Shown: positions 42,505-53,460, counted from the stretch's first letter. The stretch: DNA of 64,000 nt from Ryuthela nishihirai (GCA_038380435.1 JAWZYU010000056.1:2294001-2358000), one strand, 5' to 3'. The notes: generated from the letters alone by a model not told the origin. Translations and numbers: made by a program.

Positions 42505-42640
42505 AGCATAAGGTGGAAAATTTTGTAGCCTATGGCACTTTTCACACCACAAGCTTTCATTTGACACATAAGTGAATAATGAAAGCTTGTGGTGTGAAAA
42601 GTGCCATAGGCTACAAAATTTTCCATCATATGCTTTGGTA
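42505..42640. repeat. Long palindrome with ~46 bp perfect arms
   Basis: TGTAGCCTATGGCACTTTTC through CACACCACAAGCTTTCATT is repeated as an exact reverse complement after a ~15 base spacer. Weaker pairing extends outward (AGCATA/TATGCT). Confidence 0.92.
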
Positions 42641-42712
42641 TTTGCTGTCGAAAGATATACCAATCTTTACACTTTTAGCTCCTGTTTCGAGAGAAGAATG
42701 CACGAGAGATTG

Positions 42713-42782
42713 CCGCCTCGGTGGCGCAGTGCATTAGTCCGTGGTGACCTTGCTGGGGCCGGGTTCGAGTCCCGGTGATGGA
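42713..42782 (+). repeat. tRNA-like sequence, probably a SINE head
   Basis: GCCGCCTCGGTGGCGCAGTG supplies a box A-like element, and GGGTTCGAGTCCCGG a perfect TPsiC-arm with box B. The acceptor stem cannot form between GCCGCCT and the 3' side, so a functional tRNA is unlikely. Confidence 0.55.
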
Positions 42783-43423
42783 ACTGTCGTTTGTTTTGTT
42801 TTAGACTGAAGATAAGCTAATTACTCTGTGGGTCTGATCAAAAATTGAAATGGTAAAGAAAAATTTATTACTAACATAATCACACTCCCGAAGTCACAAG
42901 CTAGAATTTAATATATTACTCGTTACTCTGAATATAAGATATAATGGCACACTGGATTTCATATTTCCTTTTTCAGTGCAGGGAAAAAACGGGACGAAAC
43001 GATTTATAATCTATGACACTCCCAGCATTATTAGCGTTCATTTGGTGAATAATTGCTTACGATTAGTCAACGGGTTGAAGAGATATGGTGGAACAACAGT
43101 TTGCAGAAGTACACAACAGATAAATAACGAAAAAAGAACAATAAAAAAAATTGATATATATCAACGAGAGTAAAATTTGCTATAAACTACCACTTATTTT
43201 ATACAACAGAGAAATTGAAATAAATATATGTCCAATCACTTACTAACTTAATCTATCGTAGGTGAATGATATATTACGGAAATATCCCAATGATATCTCC
43301 AAGTTTTAACGAAAATAGGATTTTTTGGCGAAATGCCCAAATGGTCATCCTTCTGCATCCATTTGATGCATCCACACTGAAATGCACAATTATATCACTA
43401 CTATAACCTAGATATTCCAGACT
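42783..43423. other. No recognisable feature
   Basis: AT-rich. TTATAATCTATGACACTCCC near 43006 is similar to the arm of the nearby palindrome. Confidence 0.35.
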
Positions 43424-45690
43424 TGCAAGAGACCAGATGGACAGGTAAAGGTGAGATACTTAAAAATAACTTTAAATTTCTCTTTACAGGGAGGGAGGAT
43501 GGAAAGCATCACTAAGCCATGGGTCTGCTGCTCAGCAGAGAATGCTAGTGATGCTCTTCTGGGATATGAGTGCATTAATGAAAGGTTTCTTACGGCAAAA
43601 TTTCAGACAAATATTAAAGACTTGAATGTTATCTGCTGTTATGCCCCCACTGAGGATGAGGATGAGAAGGATAGGTTTTACGGACAACTTCAGAATATTT
43701 TGAATTCTGTCAAGAAAGGAGATATTACCCTTGTCCTAGGTGACTTCAATGCCAAAGATGGTACTGACTCTGACCTTTGGGGAGGGGTGATTGGCCCTTT
43801 TGGTATTGGTAGCTGCAATGGCAATAGGCAACGTCTCCTACAGGTAAGTAAACTCAATGGATTCAGAATAACTAACACTTATTACAAACACCTCGACATA
43901 CATAAGTACACATGGGTTTCACTTAATGGGCTGCATAAGAATATGATGGATTATATATTAATTAATAGCAAATGGGCTAGTTCTGTTAGGAATACCAGGG
44001 CATATAGGGGAGCTGAAACTGGATCTGTCCATTACCTTGTTAAAAGTGTCTTGCAACTTAAACTTAAAAAAGCAGTTAGTCAGCACAACAGCAGAGAGCT
44101 GTACCAGAGAGTTAATGTTTTATGTGGTAGAAAACGGACAGGTATACAGGGATTGAAGGATAAACAAGGTAAGGTTATAGAAAGGGATGATTGTGTCATG
44201 GCTAGGTGGGCTGAGCATTTCAGTGATATTCTAAACAATGTGGTTAGTTCTACTCCCATTGTTTGTAATGATAGATGCATTGGCGGCTTTAATGTTGGCC
44301 CTATAACACAATCTGAAGTTATTTTGGCTATTTCTAAACTTAAACTTCATAAATCCCCAGGGGTAGATGAAATTACTACAGAAATGCTTAGAGCTGGGAA
44401 TATTTCTCTTACCACTTGGATGACTGAAATTTTGAATATCTTTTATGATAAATGCATGGTTCCAAAATATTTTACCAGAGCTATTATTATCCCTATTTTA
44501 AAAAAAGGGGATATCAGTTCTTGTGATACCTATAGGGGTATCAGCCTACTCTCTGTTCCAGGTAAAGTTCCTTCCATGATTGTACTTAATAGAATTAAGA
44601 ATCTGGTTGACAGTCAATTGCGTGATGAGCAATGTGGATTCAGAAGTGGTAGGGGATGTGTAAATCAGATATTTTCATTTAGGCAGATTCTTGAGAAATG
44701 TTTAGAGTTTCAGAAATCTTTGGTTGCTAGCTTTGTTGATTTTAAAAAGGATTTCGACTCTGTTGATCGTCATAATTTGTGGTTGATTGTGAGGTCATAT
44801 GGTATACCTGACAAGTTAGTTAAAATAATGAAAGCTCTCTATAATAACACTGAGTCGTGTGTGAGAGTTGGTAAGGCTTGTAGCAATTGGTTTAGCATTA
44901 CTTCTGGTGTTCGACAAGGGTGCATTTTGTATCCTTTTCTCTTTAGCTTGGTTATTGATTATGTTATGCGAAATTCAATTCAAGGGAAAGATTTTGTCCT
45001 TAAATGGGCTGGAGATACGAAAATTTCTGATTTAGATTATGCTGATGATTTAGCCCTTTTGGCAAATGATGTTGATGAGATGAACTCCTTCATTTGAGCT
45101 GTTGATGAGACTGGTAGTAGAGTAGGTTTGGTTATAAACAGAAAGAAAGCTAAAGTGATGAAAATTGATTAGGCAGGCTGTGATTCAGTTAATCTGAATG
45201 GTTGCAGTCTTGAGCAGGTGTCACAGTTTAATTATCTTGGGAGCTATTTAACAGATACTGGTGATGTGCGGCATGAGACTGACAGACGAATAGGGATTGC
45301 TGCCGGGACTTTTAAGAAACCATGGAAAATGTAGAGAAATAGGCGTACGCACCTAAAGACTAAAATTAGACTATATAATAGTTTGGTTCTTTCTAGGGTT
45401 AGTTTTGGTAGTGAAACTTTGACAATTTGTAAACACGATAAGGAACCTAGATGATTTTGATTCTAGATATCTGGAATATTAGGTGGTTCAACTTTTAAAT
45501 AATGATGAGGTTAGGCAAAGGAGTCGGCAACCTCCTCAGAAGGAGGGGGAGACCTAGGATGCGGTGGGCAGACAATGTCAAACAGGACCTTGTTAGAATT
45601 GTTGTGCAGTGGCCGGATGCAGCAGATGTAGCTTAGGACAGATATGCTTGGAGAATTAAACTGCGCGGTCTGGTTGGACCTCCGTAGCCC
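43424..45690 (+). pseudogene. RTE LINE endonuclease/reverse transcriptase
   Basis: The protein nicks target DNA and copies its RNA into the nick. QETRWTGKGE (first catalytic glutamate) lies in one frame. After a frameshift a 548-codon frame (43451-45097) continues: NVICCYAPTEDEDEKDRFYG, LVLGDFNAKDG, MMDYILINSKWASSVRN and GAETGSVHYLVKS, where the usual catalytic SDH reads SVH. The reverse transcriptase follows with SPGVDEITTEMLRAG, RGISLLSVPGK, QCGFRSGRGC, FVDFKKDFDSVDR, SGVRQGC and DLDYADDLALLA, so YADD is intact. Stops occur at 45095-45097 and further on, but the frame still reads LNGCSLEQVSQFNYLGSYL and the C-terminal RRRGRPRMRWADNVKQDLV. Decay is slight, so the insertion is moderately young. 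Confidence 0.92.
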
Positions 45691-45699
45691 ATGGCTGCT

Positions 45700-45754
<55 letters not shown>

Positions 45755-45781
45755 GGTGGTGGTGGTGGTGATGATGATGAT
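43424..45781 (+). mobile_element. RTE-type LINE, 5'-truncated
   Basis: Runs from the start of the endonuclease (QETRWTGKGE) to a 3' end made of a TGATGA microsatellite, a known habit of RTE elements. A second fragment of the same family lies at 29105-29280. Confidence 0.9.
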
Positions 45782-45783
45782 GA
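45699..45783 (+). repeat. TGA/TGG microsatellite at LINE 3' end
   Basis: About 13 TGA units, then about 10 TGG units, then TGA again. It is the 3' tail of the RTE insertion. The frame of poly-methionine and poly-valine across it is not a gene. Confidence 0.95.
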
Positions 45784-45786
45784 ATA

Positions 45787-46260
45787 TAGACCAAGTTTAT
45801 TCCACTAATTTATTTGCACCTTTCAAGAAGAAATTTTGTGTGCATCACCAGACTCAGAACAGGTGCATCATTCTGAATGACTCACTTTTTAAGATAAGAA
45901 ATGTTCTTTCCCCTAATTGTCAAACGTGCAACGTAAAGGAAAAAGTGATTCGTGTTTTGCTGAACTGTATTGCTTACTCTATCCAGATATACAATTTAAC
46001 ATATAATTAATGTATTATTAATATAACTTAATAGCAAGATTATAAAAGGAGAACATCTTTTAAATAAGTCTGCACACTTCACTTGGACAAGGGATTTTCT
46101 TACTAAGCTCAAAGTTTGTTACATTGAAACAATCCAATTTTTACAAGATGCGAATCTTTTCCATAGGATTTAAGAATTTTTATCATGGTTATTTAACATA
46201 AACATCATCTGCTTCTTGGCATTATCCAATCTTGCGATCTGGAGGAGAGGGGCGAAAGAC
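45787..46260 (+). pseudogene. I-like LINE C-terminal end, left arm
   Basis: Encodes FKKKFCVHHQTQNR, LNDSLFKIRNVLSPN and CQTCNVKEKVIRVLLNCIAY, the cysteine-bearing C-terminus of an I/Jockey-type LINE protein. The same sequence lies inverted at about 58040-58440. The upstream part is absent because the RTE element abuts it. Confidence 0.78.
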
Positions 46261-46287
46261 TCGAACATATCCAGAGGAAACATTTAT

Positions 46288-47130
46288 TTTTGACTGATTA
46301 TGATGATGATGATAACAATCGAAATCCATAGAACTTCATAGGTAGGAGAGTATATCACGGATGTGTCTCAAAGATGTGTCTAATGTTTTAGAAAATATAT
46401 ATTATATTGGCAGATTTACCCGGCTTTTCTCTGATCTGAAACTCTTTAGAATACAGAATAAATGGTACTCCACACGTCGCAAGCCTTCATTTGGCATAAA
46501 TATCATTACGATCGATCTCCCCCACTGGTTAAACATTTCTCCCTCTCTTTTAGAAGAGTAAAGAAATTATATTTGACTGATTATGATGATGATGACAATC
46601 GAAATCCATATAACTTCATAGGTAGGAGAGTATATCACGGATGTGTCTCAAAGATGTGTCTAATGTTTTAGGAAATATATATTATATTGGCAGATTTACC
46701 CGGCTTTTCTCTGATCTGAAACTCTTTAGAATATAGAATAAATGGTACTCCACACGTCGCAAGCCTTCATTTGGCATAAATATCATTACGATCGATCTCC
46801 CCCACTGGTTAAACATTTCTCCCTCTCTTTTAGAAGAGTAAAGAAATTATATTTGACTGATTATGATGATGATGACAATCGAAATCCATATAACTTCATA
46901 GGTAGGAGAGTATATCACGGATGTGTCTCAAAGATGTGTCTAATGTTTTAGAAAATATATATTATATTGGCAGATTTACCCGGCTTTTCTCTGATCTGAA
47001 ACTCTTTAGAATACAGAATAAATGGTACTCCACACGTCGCAAGCCTTCATTTGGCATAAATATCATTACGATCGATCTCCCCCACTGGTTAAACATTTCT
47101 CCCTCTCTTTTAGAAGAGGAAAGAAATGGA
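46288..47130 (+). repeat. 280 bp tandem repeat, three units
   Basis: Each unit contains TTTGACTGATTATGATGATG, GAGTATATCACGGATGTGTC and CACGTCGCAAGCCTTCATTT. Units are almost identical, offset by 280 bp. The right arm has a single unit (57359-58010). The short frames that recur across it are unit translations. Confidence 0.95.
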
Positions 47131-48261
47131 CATAGTTCGAGGTACCCATAATTCTCGCCATGTCGGAAGTTTCTAAATCAAAATACGGAATTCCTCGCTC
47201 AGGTTATCAAACTTTTCTAATCACGTCATACCAAAAGCGTCCTTCGAATTCAATTTGCCAGGCATATATAATTCATTGCAAATGAAAATTAACTGTGGTC
47301 TGAGGTGCATAAAAAATATTAAGGTACTAAAAGTTATTATTATTAAATAAAATTAGTTATTACTTAATATAATATTTGAAACATTTATTAATTATTTGTA
47401 TATATTTTTATTAGTATTTACATATTTATCAAATTAAGATAATGATTTCAGCTTCCGATATGAACTTAGTTTTTGAAGCTTTCATTAAAACAAAGAAGCT
47501 CGTTTATGCACGTGCTTAATTAGAACGACTTCAATATTCATGGAGACTCACGCAATGACCCACTAACTGATGATTATTGACCCAGTGAACAATGAGTTTA
47601 TCACGCGAAATCGTAAAGAAATTAGTTCGATGAATTCGGTATTTTAGATTTATTTGCGGCAACAGTTATTTTGAATAACTTCCAAGCGTTAATGTTTAAT
47701 CACGCGTAATCGGATATTAGTTTACTTTGATGCATTTTTTCCCCAAATTTATTAGTAGCAACACTTATTTGAATAACTTTCAAACATTAATGTTAAGTCT
47801 AGGGGTATTTTCAGAAATTATAACTCCCCACCTCAATTTTGATTGACCCCATTGGGTTCGCACATAGTCTATATTTCTTCTCTGGGTGAGGGAACGTTCA
47901 TGCAAGTTGTGTGCCTTCACCTTCTCTTGGGACCGAGTACATAAACGGACATACATACATACAGACAAACTTTCTTCTTTATATGTTAGATTTCTACTAT
48001 TCTATGTATAATTGCAAGAAATATTTAAAAATTAAATATTCTGAGCCCTTACCCCGAACAGGTCTATGTTACTTTGAGTCCCAGCCAGAAGACCTTTGTG
48101 TTATTTTGAGCCAGGCAAAGTCCGATCCCGAACTCATCTCTATTAGGAAGGAAGCATCGAAAGGCACTTTTCATAATATGACAATCGTTACTCTCGTCCC
48201 TCGCATTTCTAAAATATTGTGACAAAACGATTTTCACATTTCTTTCCTTTGTTTCCAGGAG

Positions 48262-48470
48262 CCCATCTCGTGGCCGAGTGGTTAACGTGCTTTGCTGCGA
48301 TCTAAGGTATCTGGGTTCGAGTCCCGGGTAAGGCGTGGTTGTTCGTGTTTTCTTTCTGCTGAGGATCCGCCATCCTCACAGACCTTCAACTACGAGGCAT
48401 AAACTGACAGGCTATTGACATAACTTTATGGCAAGTAGCTGCTTGAGGGGATATTTATGTATTAAATAAA
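48262..48470 (+). mobile_element. SINE-B, full length, shared by both arms
   Basis: Head ATCTCGTGGCCGAGTGGTTA, box B GGGTTCGAGTCCCGGG, body TTTCTGCTGAGGATCCGCCA, tail GTAGCTGCTTGAGGGG. The right arm carries the same SINE at the same place (55893-56090, inverted), so it predates the duplication. Confidence 0.9.
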
Positions 48471-48474
48471 TGGG

Positions 48475-48830
48475 CAAATTAAATTAGACGATTTTTCAAA
48501 ATGCAGGACCCTCCGACGTAACAGGCTTTCATTTGTTACGTAGCTTTTTGCTAGTGGTCAACACCTTAGAAGAACCGTTTGGAGAAACATATAGATAAAC
48601 TCAAAAATCAACAAATGGTGAACGAAGTAACTCTTTAATTTTAAGGGTTTTGGGTAAAAGGTAAGAAAATTAAAATATGAAAGCAATTATGCTAAACTAC
48701 CACCTGATTTATAAATTAATTTAATTGAACTGAATGCCTTTCGTTCAATTTCAATGTGTTTTTGCCAACTCGGGCAATTGTATGTTACAGATATATCTTA
48801 ACGATATTTCTAAAGTTAACGAAAATTAGA
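48475..48830 (+). repeat. Repeat R, first part (left arm)
   Basis: Matches the first third of the copy at 18112. It stops at AAAATTAGA, then resumes at 52362 after an insertion. The intact junction is seen in the right arm at about 55472-55480. Confidence 0.85.
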
Positions 48831-48946
48831 TGTAGCGACTAGAGGCCCTATATGAGTAGAGGTTGGCCACCTCAAAATTGGACGCCATTTTTTTTTTCGG
48901 CGCTCCGATTGTTTAGCGTGCAATAGCTGAATGGTATTGCACGGTA

Positions 48947-49160
48947 CAGTCGCTCAAAAAAGTATCCGAACGCTATGGTTGATTACAGAATTCAGTAAAA
49001 AAATCTGGGAACGATTTATTTTAGAAATTAGTGATCTGGCAACCTTCGTGTCACGTGACACGAAGGTTACCAGATCACTAATTTCTAAAATAAATCGTTC
49101 CCAGATTTTTTTTGAAGTCTGAAATCAACCATAGTGTTCGGATACTTTTTTGAGCGACTG
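48947..49160. mobile_element. Palindromic MITE, copy 1
   Basis: An almost perfect 214 bp palindrome between TA dinucleotides. It begins CAGTCGCTCAAAAAAGTATC and ends with its reverse complement. The centre TCGTGTCACGTGACACGA has no loop. TA targeting indicates mobilisation by a Tc1/mariner enzyme. Confidence 0.94.
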
Positions 49161-50224
49161 TACTTATTGATTTCGGAAAAAGGTAGGGTATTAATTGATA
49201 CAGATTTCAATGTTCATGATTGGAAGAAGTTTTGAAAACGTCTGAAAAAGGAAAAGTTAATTTTAGTTTGATTTTTTTTAAATAAGGTATAATTTCGCTT
49301 TGTTGTCTGTCCGTCTGTAGATATGGAACATTTGTGTTTATACGGATCAATAAAATATCATTTTAATGTTGGATAGGTATTAACGATATATTACAATTTT
49401 CATTTTTCGAAACTTCCAAAAGTTATAACTGCGACCTCTAACGGTGGAAAATTTTAAAGCTTCCAAAATATCAAACGAATATTCCAAACGATGAGGTTGC
49501 GTTAGAAGTTTGAAATTTTGGTGTTGAAATATAAAGGTTACGAAGTTACCATTGGCAACAATCATTTGACCCTTTAGACCCAGGGGGGAGGTGAATGCGA
49601 GTATTTTTTTATTTTGTTTTAACAGAAAATTGTACGTTTTTAAGGATAAATTCAAAATTCTTTTTCGGTTGGACAGGTATTAATGAAATATTACAATTTG
49701 AATTTTGCGAATTTCCCAAAACCTATGATTGCGCCCTCTGACGGTGGGAAAAAAAAGAAAAATTCCAAAATTTAAAACGAATATTGCAAACGATGCAGTT
49801 ATGCTAAAAATTTGAAATTTTGGTCGTGGAAACTCCATTGACAACAATGAGTTCACCCTAAGCCCAAGGTAGGTGAGAAACAGAACGGTTTTGTTTTAAG
49901 AGAAAATTGGAAATTTGTTTTTTAGTTGGTTACTAATGAAATGTAATTCGCATTTTCAAAGGTAGTTTTAATTTATATCGTTAGAGATCACTAAGCATCG
50001 AAACTACAAAACCTTTAATGAATATTTCAAGTGATCTGTTTATGATAGAAATTTCGGCGTGTAGAGTTCTGTTATGGTAAAAATTCCACTGACAGCAATG
50101 ATCTGCCAACTATTTTCAGAGGAGCGAGACAACACCAAATTTTTAAATTTAAGTACCAAAAGACAAATACTTTTATGTTTCATAATTACTAATAAAATAC
50201 TACTATGCACAATTTTTCCATCAT

Positions 50225-50362
50225 ATATTAAAAAAATAAATAACCCCTCAAGCAGCTGCTTGTATAGAGGGCTCACAGGAGCCTGTCAGTTTATACGCCA
50301 TAGTAGAAGGTTCATTAGGATGGCGGAACCTCAGCAAAAAAACAATACGGACATCCATAATT
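50225..50362 (-). mobile_element. SINE-B, 3' part, inside the foldback
   Basis: CCCCTCAAGCAGCTGCTTGT, ACAGGAGCCTGTCAGTTTAT and CCTCAGCAAAAAAACAATAC. The head is lost. It lies near the centre between forward and inverted subrepeats. Confidence 0.85.
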
Positions 50363-51299
50363 AAAACTTTTAAGGAATGAAAAGTAGGCAAAGGAAGAAC
50401 TGCATTATCTTTAAAAACGATTCCTATATGCGCCAGAGGCGATATGCATTCTTCTAGTTATTTTACACTTTCAGTATCCTCTGACAGTAGAAATTCGAAC
50501 TACTGTATAATTAAGAAAACAAACTATTAATATTTTATTAGTACCTGCAATGTGCAAAAAGGGTTTTTCATTTATCTCTTCAAGCAGAAATTTTACATAT
50601 TACCAACGGCACAAATCATTACAATTAGTGTAAGCTACTTGATTATCACACTCTAAGAACAAAAATATAAGTTTCTAGCAAAAATAGATCGTTTATAATA
50701 TTTATTTAAAAATTTTGTATTTTCCAGCTTTTTCCGCCGCTAGAGGACGCCTATCGAGTTTTGTTTACCACCATTAGCACTCTCTAACACTGGAAATTCC
50801 AACTGATGAGGATTCGAAAAATGTAAATATTAAACTTTTTGTGGAAAAATCTTTTGCCGACATATGGGAGCTGGCATTTTTTATAAGAAAACATTTATTG
50901 AATTATAGACGTTTAAATCTCTACAGGTAACGCTGAGATCATCAAATATTGTTTAAATCATTAATACTTTGTTAAAGAAAGAAGTAATATATTTATATGT
51001 ATTTTTTTGTTGTTGTTTTACAGGCACTATATATTGATTTGTTTAAAAAACGTTTCATTTTCGCACCCCCTTTTGGATAAGACAGCAAAAGTCTTGTTGC
51101 CATTGTAGACCATAACACTCTATTTCCAGTGCAAATAATTTGTTCGTAATATTCGTTTGGAATTTTAACATTTTCCATTTTTTCCCATCGCTAGAGGGCG
51201 CTATTAAAGCTATTAAAATTTTTCAAAATTGCGAATCGCAATATTTGTTCGACACCTATCCAACCCAAAAAGAATTTTTCATTTAGCTCTAAAAGTAAA

Positions 51300-51375
51300 A
51301 AAAAATATTGTCTATAGACGGACAGACAACAGTTGACAGACAGACAGACAACAGTTGACAGACAGACAGACGAAC
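51300..51375 (+). repeat. GACAGACA-type tandem repeat
   Basis: CAGACAACAGTTGACAGACA is duplicated in tandem, with several extra CAGA units. It is an expansion of the outer part of the foldback's inverted unit. Confidence 0.88.
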
Positions 51376-52361
51376 AAATATTCGCAAAGACAGACGACAA
51401 AGTGAAACATTAGCTCGTTTTTCAAGAGAATTTTAAAAGAAATATTTTGTTGGTTTTCAGTTAGCTCGTTTCATTTTTGCACTCGATTGCTGTCTTCTCA
51501 TGGAGTTTCTCGGAAAAAAAATATTCATTAATTTATTTCTATGAGTGGAATTTTTACACCCAAATGCAGCGCAGTGAGGCATTCATGAAATATGACAGCT
51601 TTTATAGACAAAAATAGTGATAGAAATGTATAAAACTATAAAAACTGAGAAGTTTTAACTAGGTACACACGCTAACACATAGGCTTTCGTCTCACAGTAC
51701 GACAAATATTGGCGGCCATAAACCACATGACTGAATTAACCAATGGCAGTAAATCACCGAGATGGCCAGATTTTAACTCTACAGGACTTCTAGTAGGGAC
51801 TCAGCAGCTAGGGCAGAAGGAGTGAGGGCTAGGATCGCCATTTTGGGGTCAGGGCCTTCCCGTCTGGCGACAGAGCGCCAGCGGCAGATCTAGATTTAAG
51901 AGCAAGATGAAGAAAGGCGACAAGAGTCAACCTGCCACGGCGATCGTGTCTGTACATTATTGGCCGAGACACCCTAACGTCCCCGAAGGACACGTGACCT
52001 CATCCGGCGCTGTGGTTGAGAGCTTTGTGTCTCGCACTGAGACTTGTGCGAGATGGTCCGGATGTTAGCTGATTGTGTGCAACTCGTTTAAGCTTTGCCT
52101 TTATCTAGCGGTGGGACCGCTGAGGCTCGATATAGCCTGTTGTATTCGGCCAGTGACTGTACCGGGTGGGCAGTCACTGTATGTATAGAGTTAAAGTATA
52201 AATAAATAATGTATATAAGTGAAACACATGAGTTTATGTATTCGGCCACCTGAGTTATTCATCCTGACGAGATAGGGACAGTTACCCTTCTACTAAAGCT
52301 CTCACACACATAGTTAGAAAAAGTATCCAGCCTAGATAGATAGAGAAGGGGTCTGTCTACA

Positions 52362-52685
52362 CTAGATTTTATTTCAAAAGCATGAATGATACTTTCCTAC
52401 ATTCCTTACTGAATGTACGATTGTTATCATGAATGTGACTTCAGGTAATAGATAGCTTTCATTTCTTCATTCAAGTTTCACTAATTTCCCATTAAATGTT
52501 TCATCTTATATGGTAGTACGTCGAAAGCACATGTTTCTGTCCACTAATTAACACATTTCATAAAATAGTAATTGTTCGATTTAAATTCTGCACCAAAGCA
52601 AATATTACTATATCCGAAATAGCTTACAAATAGTTCGGAATAATGTGTTATAAATGCGATCGTTTTAGTTGCAACACAAAGAATA
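52362..52685 (+). repeat. Repeat R, second part (left arm)
   Basis: Resumes repeat R after the insertion: GATACTTTCCTACATTCC, CATTTCTTCATTCAAGTTTC, GATCGTTTTAGTTGCAAC. Ends at the TA used by the next element. Confidence 0.85.
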
Positions 52686-52687
52686 TA

Positions 52688-53237
52688 CACAGTCGTATCA
52701 AAATAATAAGACCACCTATCTAATAATGGGAATAACTGTTACGCACTCCAAGACCCATAAGTAACAGGTTCGCTCTACTGTTATCGGGGACATGTACCTG
52801 GGTGCCCCAGCATTCATTTGAGTGGTCAATTCCTGCACTGTTGCGCGTCGATTGCCCTTTACCAGTCGATGGAGGCAACGTTCTCCTCTGGGATCGATGG
52901 CCTTTGGGGCTCCACGGTTATGACGTCTGTAAATACTCGGTGTGCCAGCCGTCCATTCTTTGTACACTCTTACTGCAGCACCTCGTAAACAGCCCACGAA
53001 GTCTGCTGTTTCTGAGAGGCTCCTACCCTTGGTGTATTAGCCGAAGATCATTCTTTTCTGAATGTCTGTCAAATCAATAACTCTACCCATTGTGCTCACG
53101 TTACACGCTATGGCTCATCTGTCCTGTCTGGCCGTTTATATATCCGTGTGGTCGATCTTGTCACGTGCACTCTGTGACGCGTCTGGGTTGATACAATGTG
53201 ATTCTGTGGGTGGTCATATTATTCTGATACCACCATG
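52688..53237 (-). mobile_element. Tc1 element (family Tc1-E), internally deleted
   Basis: Ends CACAGTCGTATCAAAATAAT and, inverted, CATGGTGGTATCAGAATAAT; TA on both sides. At 550 bp it is under half of normal Tc1 length. It retains the N-terminal DNA-binding part of the transposase and loses the catalytic domain. Confidence 0.92.
52716..53080 (-). pseudogene. Tc1-E transposase N-terminal domain
   Basis: The minus strand reads MGCLRGAAVRVYKEW, GTPSIYRRHNRGAPKAIDPR, GERCLHRLVKGNRRATVQEL and TTQMNAGAPRYMSPITVERT, the bipartite helix-turn-helix region of Tc1-type transposases. The upstream start is around 53080-53100, near SECLSNQ on the other strand. No DDE motif follows; the sequence runs into the terminal repeat. 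If ever made, such a fragment could bind ends without cutting them, but that is speculation. Confidence 0.8.
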
Positions 53238-53239
53238 TA

Positions 53240-53460
53240 TTTGTGTATTATATTTCGAAACAAAACCAGTGCTTTAAATAGAGATATTCGACATTTTCCG
53301 TTGCTATGTAAGGTGAAATTTCGATCAGCCAGTCTAAATTACAAAACCTGGCAACAATAAATAGGAGGAAAAATACAGTTATAAGCATACCCCGTTTAAT
53401 GGTAGCTAGGTGGTCACTGGAAGGAGAGCAGTGCACCAATCCTCTGTGATTATTCATAGA
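53240..53460 (+). repeat. Repeat R third part and arm junction
   Basis: ACAAAACCAGTGCTTTAAAT through CAGTTATAAGCATACC matches 18748-18900. From 53396 to 53460, ATGGTAGCTAGGTGGTCACT is inverted at about 54605-54672. Confidence 0.75.

Larger units (their letters stand above)
49190..51470. mobile_element. Foldback-like structure of inverted ~300 bp subrepeats
   Basis: Three diverged forward units begin near 49370, 49673 and 49920 with GGTATTAAYGAWATATTACA and contain GCGCCCTCTGACGGTGGGAA-type text. From about 50520 to 51400 the same unit appears inverted (CGCTAGAGGGCGC). The outer sides carry TTGTCTGTCCGTCTGTAGA at 49300 and the inverse TCTATAGACGGACAGACAAC at 51312. No protein recognised. Confidence 0.75.
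48831..52361. mobile_element. LTR-like insertion, possibly a solo LTR with nested elements
   Basis: The insertion begins TGTAG and ends CTACA, flanked by TTAGA (48826-48830) and CTAGA (52362-52366), a near 5 bp duplication. The right arm gives the empty site. The distal GC-richer part (51690-52360) has promoter-like GTATAAATAAATAATGTATA. It contains a palindromic MITE, a foldback-like structure and a SINE-B. Without them about 1.1 kb remains, a plausible LTR length. No gag or pol is seen. Confidence 0.5.
45787..53460 (+). repeat. Left arm of a large inverted repeat
   Basis: Pairs in inverted order with 54605-58450: LINE end, ~280 bp unit, 47130-48260 segment, SINE-B, repeat R, and the 5' part of a Tc1-type element correspond in turn. 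The arm is lengthened by insertions absent from the other arm (48831-52361; extra 280 bp units). Confidence 0.82.

Noticed and set aside
42713..42782. Functional tRNA gene
   Set aside because: Box A and box B are present, but the acceptor stem does not pair and no pol III terminator follows closely. It fits a SINE head better.
45699..45797. Poly-methionine/poly-valine protein start
   Set aside because: Translation of a TGA/TGG microsatellite at the RTE LINE 3' end.
51690..52200. Host gene exon or CpG-type promoter in a GC-richer island
   Set aside because: No sustained open frame or splice pattern. Flanking evidence (empty site, short duplication, TGTAG...CTACA ends) favours LTR-like DNA.
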